In this document: piece by piece, positions 1 to 5,725 of the stretch
Layout: each line of letters opens with the position of its first letter
Numbering within the stretch: position 1 is the first letter of the stretch
DNA from: Dichloromethanomonas sp964477085
Lineage (GTDB): Bacteria > Bacillota > Desulfitobacteriia > Desulfitobacteriales > Syntrophobotulaceae
DNA: 6,665 nt
Direction of reading: 5' to 3'
Assembly: GCA_964477085.1 (NCBI GenBank)
Contig: CAYZDF010000112.1
Location: forward strand, 1 to 6,665
Position numbers and translations under genes: made by a program
The notes under the pieces: generated by a model
Seen by the model: only the letters and a program-made list of their open reading frames with translations
What the model was told of the DNA's origin: nothing
Databases searched by the model: none

Positions 1-1
1 T

Positions 2-652
2 CATTACCTGGCTCTTGCCATGAAAGAATTTGGAACAGATGACAGTTCTTATTGGCTCAATCAGAATGGTTTGAATTTGGAAAAACTTATCAATCAATTA
101 GAAATGATCGAAAGACAAGGCCAGCCCTATGCTTTATTGGGCGCAAGCTATAGCTTCGTCCACCTGATCGATGAACTGGAGAAAAGAGGTAAGAGGTTGG
201 CATTGCCCCAAGGAAGCCGAATTCTTGATACAGGCGGCTTCAAGAATAAATCCCGGGAGCTGGAACCTGATGAGTTTTACGATAAACTGTCTGCTCTTTT
301 GGGAATTACCCATGAAAGTTGCATCAATATGTATGGGATGACGGAGTTGAGCACACAATTCTACGACCAAGGCAATGAGACAACCCCTTCTGTCAAATCC
401 GGACCTCATTGGATCAGAACGCGGGTAATTCATCCCTTGACTGGTGAAGATATGCCCCTTGGTGAGCGAGGCGTATTAGTTCATTGTGATCTTGCTAATT
501 TCAATTCGGTCACCACGATCCTGACAGAAGATATCGGAGTCCAAGTCCAGGAGGGCTTTATTCTCTTAGGCAGGATTCAGGGAGCAGAGGCTAAAGGCTG
601 TTCGCTCGCTGTTGAGGAGTTTATGAGAGCGAAGAAAGGGTCTTCATCATGA
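2..652 (+). CDS. luxE: LuxE-type acyl-protein synthetase, C-terminal part (5' end outside window)
   Basis: In the lux system LuxE activates a carboxylic (fatty) acid with ATP to an acyl-AMP, takes the acyl group on a C-terminal cysteine and passes it to LuxC for reduction. About 217 codons are visible. The frame is already open at base 2 (H-Y-L-A-L-A before the first ATG at 20), and LuxE proteins are usually about 370 residues, so the gene starts upstream and the ATG at 20 is internal. Visible family features are a G-A-S-Y-S-F segment at about 140-157, the adenylate-former-like YGMTELS motif at 332-352, a G-R-I-Q-G-A-E-A-K-G-C-S stretch near the end, and a Cys codon at 599-601, 16 residues before the stop. 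That Cys fits the C-terminal acyl-accepting cysteine known in Photobacterium LuxE. The stop overlaps the luxC start (ATGA, 649-652). The acyl substrate cannot be read from the sequence; a non-fatty carboxylate is possible. Confidence 0.87.
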   Translation, partial: HYLALAMKEFGTDDSSYWLNQNGLNLEKLINQLEMIERQGQPYALLGASYSFVHLIDELEKRGKRLALPQGSRILDTGGFKNKSRELEPDEFYDKLSALLGITHESCINMYGMTELSTQFYDQGNETTPSVKSGPHWIRTRVIHPLTGEDMPLGERGVLVHCDLANFNSVTTILTEDIGVQVQEGFILLGRIQGAEAKGCSLAVEEFMRAKKGSSS

Positions 653-2175
653 AACAAGCGAAAGAAAACACAACGCACAATGAAAGTGCCATGAGTGAAA
701 ATACAGCTGGCAAAGAAATTATCATGAAAGAAAAGGCAGGGTATCTGCCACGGTCTGTTGTTGAAGGAGTGGAATACCACACCCTTAAGTTCCATAAGGG
801 GATAGATGTATTAGAAGTACAAGTCCCTGTTTTAACAAAAGATCAGCTTGCTGCTTTAGGCGACAGGATCAAAATACAAAGCAGAAAGATACTTAAATCG
901 TTTACAGTCGATCAAATCATCAATATCATTGATCAAGCCAGCGAAAGATTTTTAGACAGGAATTCACCGCTAAGGCAAAAGGCCGAGAAACTTCTTCCGA
1001 TCATTACAGGGTATGATCAGGAAGTCATCCGCTTAGGACTGACTTCGTTTCTCAAGACCTTTCGCCGACCACAGCTTCAGCGCTTCCTTATCGAGGACTT
1101 GGGAAACCCAGCCCTGCTTGAAGATTTTCAACCAAGGCCCAAAGGTGGTTTTTCCAAGGCAGTGGGACCCGATCTTATCGTTCATGTCTGGGCAGGAAAT
1201 GTACCGGCCCTACCCCTTTGGAGTCTTGTATCAGGATTGCTGGTGAAATCAGGGAACATCGGCAAGGTATCAAGTGGTGAGCCTTTGTTTGCAGGGCTAT
1301 TCGCCGAAGCTCTTGTGGAGATAGAGCCCCGATTAGCAGATTGCTTCGCTGTACTATGGTGGAGGGGCGGTGATGAAGAGCAAGAGAGCCATTTCCTTAA
1401 GCACGCTGACGTTGTGGTTGGTTATGGCAGTAATACGTCTTTAACATCGCTTCGCAGCAGGATTCCGATCACTACAAGATTTCTTCCTTTTGGACACAAG
1501 ATCAGTTTTGGACTGGTCTCTCAATCCTGTCTGGATTCACGCAAAGCTTGGCAAACAGCACATGATGCTGCATTGGATGTGATCCGCTATGATCAGCAGG
1601 GATGTTATTCGCCCCAGTTCTTTTATGTTCAAAAGGGCGGAAACGTATCACCAAGGGAATTTGCCAGATACCTGGCTTGCGAGTTGGAGTGCTTTGAGAG
1701 GAGGTATCCGCGCCGGGACCTGACTCTGGCCGAGATGACAGCACAGGCCTCCTGGAAGTACCGGGAAGAGCTTGACGTGTATGCCGTTAAAGCGAAAGAG
1801 GTTATGGGTGAAGCGCATCAAAGCTGGATTGTTGTCTATGAAGAAGAGGCCACGGAGATAACCCCAAGCTGTTTAAACAGAGTGGTCAAGGTGATTGCTA
1901 TTGATCGTTTTGAACAGGCGGCTGAGAGTATCAAGCCCTATCGTTCTCTTCTGCAGACAGTCGGCGTTGCAGCTGCCCCAAAGGAACTCTTTGCTGTTTC
2001 CAATCTGTTGGGTCAACTGGGAGTGACGCGCTTTACAGCGCTTGGGAGGATGACTTCCCCTGAGGCAGGTTGGCACCATGATGGCCGTTTCAACCTCGCA
2101 GACTTGGTTAATATGGTTGACATCGAACTGAGTGCAGAAGAGTATGCCGAGAGATTTGCTCCGTATGTCGATTAG
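649..2175 (+). CDS. luxC: LuxC-type acyl-CoA/acyl-protein reductase (aldehyde-forming)
   Basis: This is the reductase of the fatty-acid reductase complex: it accepts an acyl group from LuxE (or acyl-CoA) on a cysteine and reduces it with NAD(P)H to the aldehyde. The fold is aldehyde-dehydrogenase-like and probably cytoplasmic. The 508 residues match a full-length LuxC with a slightly long N-terminus. Visible features are W-A-G-N-V-P at about 181-186, D-V-V-V-G-Y-G-S-N at 254-262 (nucleotide-binding part), D-Q-Q-G-C-Y-S-P-Q with Cys319 as the expected acyl-thioester nucleophile, and a C-terminal W-H-H-D-G-R-F-N-L-A-D-L block from 475. The start at 649 is preferred because it overlaps the luxE stop (ATGA) and has GAAAGGG at 634-640. 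Internal ATGs at 691 and 724 have poorer sites but would remove a hydrophilic, poorly conserved-looking leader of 14 or 25 residues. The ATPase gene follows after 10 bp. All expected catalytic elements appear intact. Confidence 0.92.
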   Translation: MKQAKENTTHNESAMSENTAGKEIIMKEKAGYLPRSVVEGVEYHTLKFHKGIDVLEVQVPVLTKDQLAALGDRIKIQSRKILKSFTVDQIINIIDQASERFLDRNSPLRQKAEKLLPIITGYDQEVIRLGLTSFLKTFRRPQLQRFLIEDLGNPALLEDFQPRPKGGFSKAVGPDLIVHVWAGNVPALPLWSLVSGLLVKSGNIGKVSSGEPLFAGLFAEALVEIEPRLADCFAVLWWRGGDEEQESHFLKHADVVVGYGSNTSLTSLRSRIPITTRFLPFGHKISFGLVSQSCLDSRKAWQTAHDAALDVIRYDQQGCYSPQFFYVQKGGNVSPREFARYLACELECFERRYPRRDLTLAEMTAQASWKYREELDVYAVKAKEVMGEAHQSWIVVYEEEATEITPSCLNRVVKVIAIDRFEQAAESIKPYRSLLQTVGVAAAPKELFAVSNLLGQLGVTRFTALGRMTSPEAGWHHDGRFNLADLVNMVDIELSAEEYAERFAPYVD

Positions 2176-2179
2176 GAGG
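2174..2179 (+). promoter_or_regulatory. Strong ribosome binding site for the ABC ATPase gene
   Basis: AGGAGG (continuing as GTGA) begins inside the luxC stop codon and ends 6 bases before the ATG at 2186. It is the strongest such site in the block and fixes the start of the ATPase. It allows efficient translation of the importer genes even without direct stop/start overlap with luxC. Confidence 0.8.
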
Positions 2180-2185
2180 TGAAGC

Positions 2186-2929
2186 ATGAACTTTTTAACT
2201 CTCGAACATATCTGCTACCGCTATCAAGGGTACGACTTCGCCCTCGAAGATGTCTCCTGGACAATTAATGCAGGAGGATTCCACTCCTTACTGGGGAAAA
2301 GCGGATGCGGCAAGACGACTTTGTTAAAACTGGCAGCAGGGCTTCTTAAACCTCAGCAAGGGAAGGTGTACCTGCAAGGGATGGAGGTCATAAAACCTTC
2401 TGCCCAGATCGGTTATGTTTTCCAATCACCTACTCTTTTAGAATGGAAAACTATAAGGGATAATGTTTTATTACCCATTTCTCTTCAAAGAAGACCCAAT
2501 CGTACTGAGTTGGATTACGCGGATGAATTGCTTAAGCTGATGGGAATCCTGTCTCACCGGGATAAGTATCCTTACGAATTATCGGGAGGACAACAAAGCA
2601 GGGTAGCTATAGCCAGGGCTCTCATCCAAAAGCCTGTCATGTTATTCCTGGATGAACCGTTTGCAGCCTTAGATGCCATTACACGGGAAGAACTACAGGA
2701 CGATCTGCTGAAACTGTGTAAACAACACAAGACAACCGTCCTTTTCATTACCCATGATATTACCGAAGCGATCTATCTGTCTGATCATGTTGCAATTGTA
2801 GATGAAGGCAGAATTATCAAAGACTTCATGGTTGATCTTCCCCGGGAACGAACGTTTGACATAAGGTACGAACCCTGTTTTAATGACCTTTGTCTAAGGG
2901 TTCGACAATGGATCGGAGGTTCAGCATGA
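2186..2929 (+). CDS. ABC transporter ATP-binding protein, SsuB/TauB/NrtD-like
   Basis: This is the ATPase subunit of an importer of the nitrate/sulfonate/taurine type, acting on the cytoplasmic face of the membrane as a dimer with the permease encoded next. All nucleotide-binding elements are visible in its 247 residues: Walker A GKSGCGKTT at 37-45, Q-loop Gln80 (V-F-Q-S-P), signature L-S-G-G-Q-Q at 132-137, Walker B F-L-D-E-P with Asp156 and Glu157, D-loop A-A-L-D, and the H-loop I-T-H-D with His190. Length is normal for the subfamily and no extra C-terminal regulatory domain is present. It starts from a strong AGGAGG 10 bp after luxC, and its TGA overlaps the permease ATG (ATGA at 2926-2929). 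Subfamily assignment is good. The substrate (sulfonate, aromatic or aliphatic carboxylate, or other small molecule) cannot be told from this subunit. Confidence 0.95.
   Translation: MNFLTLEHICYRYQGYDFALEDVSWTINAGGFHSLLGKSGCGKTTLLKLAAGLLKPQQGKVYLQGMEVIKPSAQIGYVFQSPTLLEWKTIRDNVLLPISLQRRPNRTELDYADELLKLMGILSHRDKYPYELSGGQQSRVAIARALIQKPVMLFLDEPFAALDAITREELQDDLLKLCKQHKTTVLFITHDITEAIYLSDHVAIVDEGRIIKDFMVDLPRERTFDIRYEPCFNDLCLRVRQWIGGSA
2915..2920 (+). promoter_or_regulatory. Ribosome binding site that decides the permease start
   Basis: GGAGGT lies within the end of the ATPase gene, 5 bases before the ATG at 2926. Two other in-frame starts exist upstream (TTG at 2890 and ATG at 2908), but neither has such a site and the ATG at 2908 precedes this one. 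The 2926 start also gives the ATGA overlap used elsewhere in the operon and places the hydrophobic first membrane segment near the N-terminus. Confidence 0.75.
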
Positions 2930-3681
2930 AAAAAGTTGAGTGTTATTCTATCCTTCTCCTGCTGCTTCTGCTGCTTGCCTGGGAAGTGATCGCCCGTCCG
3001 ATGTCGGAGCTTGTTCTGCCAGCCCCTTCAGTTGTTTTTAGAGAGGTAGGGGAAGGACTGATCAATGGCTATTTTTTACCTCACATCTTCAGAACCAGTG
3101 CCGAGGTTATTTTAGGCTTAATGATCGGATGTTCAATGGGTTTCTTGCTGGGAGTCCTGATGGGAGAGATCGATTTCTTAAGACGGTTATTGTTTCCTTA
3201 TGTCATCGCCAGCCAAGCGGTACCGAAGCTAGCCTTAGCGCCGCTTTTTATCTTATGGTTTGGTTTCGGGATGACCTCTAAAGTTGTCATTACCGCTTTA
3301 ATCTGTTTCTTTCCTCTTTTGGAGAATACCATGACAGCTATTCAATTCACGGACCCCAATAAAAAAGATCTGTTCTATATATTAGGAGCTTCACGCCTTC
3401 AAACTCTGGTACGGCTGAAAATACCAGCGGGTTTACCAGGCATAATGGCAGGTTTTCGCGTAGCCGTCGTATTGGCGGTAGTAGGAGCGGTTGTCGGGGA
3501 ATTTATTGGTGGAAGCGAAGGTCTCGGTGCCATGATCATCGCCTCTCAGGGGATGATGGATACACCGCTGATGTTTGCCGTTCTCATCCTTCTCTCGTTA
3601 TTAGGGATGATTCTCTATCAGAGTGTCAATCTCATTGAGAAAAAAATATTAAAACCATATATGAAAGGAAGAAACAAATGA
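2926..3681 (+). CDS. ABC transporter permease, SsuC/TauC-like (BPD_transp_1 family)
   Basis: This is the membrane channel subunit of the importer. From the ATG at 2926 the protein has 251 residues. Six hydrophobic segments can be read at roughly 8-22 (with eight consecutive Leu), 61-82, 92-113, 118-133, 178-195 and 215-232. Between the fourth and fifth lies the EAA-type cytoplasmic loop that docks on the ATPase: G-A-S-R-L-Q-T-L at 154-161, then I-P-A-G-L-P-G-I at 166-173. The G-E-F-I-G-G-S-E-G-L-G motif near 191-201 is typical of the SsuC/TauC group. The reading frame is also open from a TTG at 2890, but the ribosome binding site and ATGA overlap favour 2926. The stop overlaps the start of the binding-protein gene (ATGA at 3678-3681), so both junctions are translationally coupled. 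Confidence 0.93.
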   Translation: MKKVECYSILLLLLLLLAWEVIARPMSELVLPAPSVVFREVGEGLINGYFLPHIFRTSAEVILGLMIGCSMGFLLGVLMGEIDFLRRLLFPYVIASQAVPKLALAPLFILWFGFGMTSKVVITALICFFPLLENTMTAIQFTDPNKKDLFYILGASRLQTLVRLKIPAGLPGIMAGFRVAVVLAVVGAVVGEFIGGSEGLGAMIIASQGMMDTPLMFAVLILLSLLGMILYQSVNLIEKKILKPYMKGRNK

Positions 3682-4700
3682 AAATCAAATCGTTATTCGC
3701 AATCATCTTATTAGCTGGTACAGTACTATTAAGCGGCTGCAGCACGGATGGTAAAACCTCATCCAACCCCAGCCAAGAGCCGGGAAAAATCGAAGAGGTT
3801 AAAGTCGCTAGCTGGAGCAAACCGATCACTGAGCAAATCAACCTTCTGGTGGATGAAGACAAGGGATTCTATAAAGAGAAAGGCATCAAAGTAACCTTCA
3901 TACCAGGAGCAGGCGGTGGAGATGCCATCAAAAATATCCTTACCGGTCAGGCAGATATTGCCTTTACCGATCCGGGTTCCTTATATGCCGCTTTGGATAA
4001 AGGTGAAAAACTCAAGGTTATCTACAATATCTATCCTCAAAACGTGTTTAACGTCGTTTCACTGAAAGAGAAGAATATTACCAGGCCGGAAGATCTCAAA
4101 GGTAAAAAGATCGGAGTATACAGTCTATCCAGCGGAACACGACAAAATCTGCTTCTGCTTCTTCATCAGGCCGGTCTGACAGAGAAGGATGTTACCATTG
4201 TTGAAACCGGACTTTTAAACTTTGCTCCCTTGATGCAGGGACAAGTGGATGCTACCGCTGCCACAGATACCGGTCTGGAGATAGGGAAACAAAAAGGACT
4301 GGGTGAGGTCAATGTCATCGAAGTTAAGAACTACTTAAATGTCCCCAGTGATGTTTACGTCGTGACAGAAAAAACCTACCAGGAGAAAAAAGAAATCATC
4401 AAACGTTTCTTGGAAGGATATCAAAACAGTACGCAATGGATGATCGATAACCCTCAGGAAGCTGCTGCTCTGGCCGTTAAGCATGCGATCGACGGTAAGG
4501 ATGAAAAAAATAACCTCAAGGTCGTTACCCTAAGGAATATTTCCAGTCTTTCTTCCGATCAACAAAATCAAACACTCGGAGCTTTGGATCTGGAAATTCT
4601 GCAGAAGGGTGCGGATGTTTACCAGAGCCTTGGATTAATCCAAAACAAATTAGATATATCGAAGAGCCTTATCGATGATCTTGAGGGTTCAAGCAAATAG
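3678..4700 (+). CDS. ABC transporter substrate-binding lipoprotein, NMT1/SsuA-like
   Basis: This is the extracellular solute receptor of the importer, expected to be lipid-anchored to the outer face of the membrane. The 340 residues start with a lipoprotein signal: positive K2/K4, a hydrophobic core 6-18, and lipobox L-S-G-C with Cys21 as the modified residue. A Ser/Asn/Lys-rich linker to about 40 follows. The mature part looks like the NMT1/SsuA family: D-K-G-F-Y-K-E-K-G-I near 61-70, G-G-G-D-A-I-K-N-I-L-T-G-Q-A-D-I-A-F around 78-95, and a second-lobe segment D-L-K-G-K-K-I-G-V-Y with S-S-G-T after it. Relatives bind sulfonates, taurine, aromatic acids, pyrimidines or flavins, so the ligand is open. 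AAAGGAAG at 3664-3671 serves as ribosome binding site. It is the last gene of the coupled block; no T-rich terminator is seen directly after it. Confidence 0.92.
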   Translation: MKIKSLFAIILLAGTVLLSGCSTDGKTSSNPSQEPGKIEEVKVASWSKPITEQINLLVDEDKGFYKEKGIKVTFIPGAGGGDAIKNILTGQADIAFTDPGSLYAALDKGEKLKVIYNIYPQNVFNVVSLKEKNITRPEDLKGKKIGVYSLSSGTRQNLLLLLHQAGLTEKDVTIVETGLLNFAPLMQGQVDATAATDTGLEIGKQKGLGEVNVIEVKNYLNVPSDVYVVTEKTYQEKKEIIKRFLEGYQNSTQWMIDNPQEAAALAVKHAIDGKDEKNNLKVVTLRNISSLSSDQQNQTLGALDLEILQKGADVYQSLGLIQNKLDISKSLIDDLEGSSK

Positions 4701-4750
4701 TCGTTTATAGATATTAAATTAAGATGCTAAATAATGTATTTGGGCTGGAA

Positions 4751-4770
4751 TTAGCTCATAGCAGAGCTGA
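4751..4770 (+). promoter_or_regulatory. Small hairpin touching the SDR ribosome binding site
   Basis: TTAGCTC (4751-4757) can pair with GAGCTGA (4764-4770) around a 6-base loop, with one G-U pair. Its 3' arm covers the first two bases of the GAGGG ribosome binding site at 4769-4773, six bases before the SDR start. It could damp translation of the SDR gene. It is not followed by a T-run, so it is not a terminator. The rest of the 79-bp spacer (4701-4779) is AT-rich and includes an AATAAT box at 4730-4735, but I find no convincing -35 partner. A stem this short can arise by chance. Confidence 0.3.
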
Positions 4771-4779
4771 GGGAATAAT

Positions 4780-5547
4780 ATGAATTTTAACGATAAAGTG
4801 ATCCTCGTAACCGGTGCCAGTAGGGGCATAGGAGCTTCGCTTGCGGAGGCTTTCGCCCGAGAGGGTGCCTTCGTAGTCGTCAACTACCTTCAAAGTGATG
4901 TAGCGGCAGAGAAAGTAGTCAATACCTGTAAGGACCTGGGCGGAGATGCCTGGGCCCTAAAAGCGGATGTGACATCAGAACAAGCGGTTCGGGATATGGT
5001 TGGACAGATCCTCTTGGAAACAGGAAAGATCGATGTCCTCGTCAATAATGCCTTCAAACCCTATGCCTTTGATCCTGATCAACGCAAACTGGTATGGGAG
5101 CTTCAATGGGAGGATTATCAGGAACAACTCGATGGAGCTGTACGTTCTACTCATCATGTCTGTCAGGCAGTTCTCCCCAATATGCGAAAGAGAGGACAGG
5201 GTAGTATCGTTAACATGGTGACCGATCTTGTAATCAGACCAATTGTTCCTTATCATGAGTACAATACAGCCAAAACAGCACTGGTAGGTTACAGCCGCAA
5301 TTTGGCTTCTGAGTTGGGACAGTTTGGAATCAGGGTTAATTGTGTGGCGCCGGGACTAGTGTATCCGACAGATGCAAGCAGACACACTAAGGAAGAAGTA
5401 AAAGAGATGCTTCTTACCCAAACGCCTTTGCGCAGGATTGCGTCTCCCGAAGATATAGCTGGCCCTGTTCTGTTTTTGGCCTCAGACTGGAGCCGCTTTA
5501 TGACAGGTCAAACCCTATACGTCGATGGCGGACTGATCATGACATAG
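4780..5547 (+). CDS. Short-chain dehydrogenase/reductase, FabG-like (3-oxoacyl-ACP reductase family)
   Basis: This is a soluble NAD(P)H-dependent oxidoreductase of the classical SDR family, 255 residues, full length. Visible features are the Rossmann motif TGASRGIG at 11-18, Asp64-Val near the adenine pocket, N-N-A at 89-91, active-site Tyr161 and Lys165 (Y-N-T-A-K), the post-catalytic R-V-N-C-V-A-P-G-L, and the C-terminal F-M-T-G-Q-T-L-Y-V-D-G-G. The residue 13 before Tyr161, where the catalytic Ser normally sits, is Thr148. From memory, a FabG-like subgroup with N-I-G-T and P-Y-H-D-Y-T-T-A-K motifs shows the same Thr, so this may be a subgroup trait and not damage. It lies 79 bp after the importer genes with its own GAGGG site at 4769-4773. 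It might act on the aldehyde made by LuxE/LuxC or on a keto intermediate, but the substrate is not readable and an annotation of fatty-acid synthesis FabG would be an over-call. Confidence 0.9.
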   Translation: MNFNDKVILVTGASRGIGASLAEAFAREGAFVVVNYLQSDVAAEKVVNTCKDLGGDAWALKADVTSEQAVRDMVGQILLETGKIDVLVNNAFKPYAFDPDQRKLVWELQWEDYQEQLDGAVRSTHHVCQAVLPNMRKRGQGSIVNMVTDLVIRPIVPYHEYNTAKTALVGYSRNLASELGQFGIRVNCVAPGLVYPTDASRHTKEEVKEMLLTQTPLRRIASPEDIAGPVLFLASDWSRFMTGQTLYVDGGLIMT

Positions 5548-5571
5548 GGGGATAGCCAATAAGCACCGGGC

Positions 5572-5606
5572 ACCCATCACCATAACGGACTCTTGATCGG
5601 ATGGGT
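5572..5606 (+). terminator. Weak inverted repeat downstream of the SDR gene, possible terminator
   Basis: ACCCATC (5572-5578) and GATGGGT (5600-5606) form a 7-bp perfect stem with a long 21-base loop. No T-run follows (CAAAAGG instead), so intrinsic termination is doubtful. A second small palindrome, TTAAG-GGTTT-CTTAA at 5616-5630, is also present and is followed by CTATTTCTC. Some signal ending the upstream transcript is expected here because a new unit seems to begin at about 5700, but neither structure is strong. Confidence 0.22.
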
Positions 5607-5636
5607 CAAAAGGAATTAAGGGTTTCTTAAGCTATT

Positions 5637-5680
5637 TCTCATCAAATTCTAATTTTCTACTAAATAATATCTAATTCTCC
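5637..5680 (+). repeat. Four 11-bp-phased direct repeats, candidate OmpR/PhoB-family operator
   Basis: Units starting at 5637, 5648, 5659 and 5670 read TCTCAT, TCTAAT, ACTAAA and TCTAAT, each exactly 11 bp after the last. The core CTAA is perfect at 5649, 5660 and 5671. Units two and four agree at nine of ten bases (TCTAATTTTC versus TCTAATTCTC). Winged-helix regulators of the OmpR/PhoB family bind such 11-bp tandem repeats on one face of the helix; Bacillus PhoP sites have four units upstream of the -10. An OmpR-type regulator gene lies about 735 bp downstream. The surroundings are AT-rich, which raises the chance of coincidence. Which regulator would bind is inference. Confidence 0.45.
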
Positions 5681-5690
5681 GAGGGTAGAA

Positions 5691-5696
5691 TATACT
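5691..5696 (+). promoter_or_regulatory. Candidate -10 box of the DUF4342 gene promoter
   Basis: TATACT (five of six to TATAAT) lies 30 bases before the ATG at 5726 and 10 bases after the last 11-bp repeat. The hexamer 17 bp upstream (TATCTA, 5668-5673) is a poor -35. This fits an activator-dependent promoter in which bound regulator replaces the -35 contact. TAGAAT at 5686-5691 is an overlapping alternative. The transcript would start near 5703. Confidence 0.4.
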
Positions 5697-5725
5697 CAGA
5701 TTAATGAAAACGGAGATGATTAACC

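Noticed and set aside
20..22. ATG at 20 as the true start of the LuxE protein
   Set aside because: The frame is open to the window edge, no ribosome binding site precedes it, and about 150 residues of a normal LuxE would be missing.
134..433. Open frames on the - strand (134-433, 577-795, 1502-1744, 1873-2187, 3632-3862, 4975-5256, 5999-6340)
   Set aside because: All lie antisense to well-supported genes, have no recognisable domains and show no ribosome site that would argue for them; they are shadows of the coding strand.
2..2175. Reading luxE-luxC as part of a light-producing lux operon
   Set aside because: No luciferase, luxD or flavin reductase gene is seen; the genes that follow are an importer and an SDR.
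2890..2925. TTG at 2890 (or ATG at 2908) as the permease start
   Set aside because: GGAGGT at 2915-2920 and the ATGA overlap point to the ATG at 2926; the extra residues are polar and would precede the first membrane segment without purpose.
2950..2977. CTT/CTG run in the permease as a possible microsatellite or slippage site
   Set aside because: It simply encodes eight Leu of the first membrane segment with mixed codons; no evidence of length variation.
4701..4779. Independent sigma-A promoter before the SDR
   Set aside because: AATAAT at 4730-4735 is a fair -10, but no -35 at 16-18 bp is convincing, so it is noted only with the hairpin entry.
5000..5221. Overlapping + strand frame inside the SDR gene
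   Set aside because: It lies entirely within the SDR in another frame and encodes nothing recognisable.
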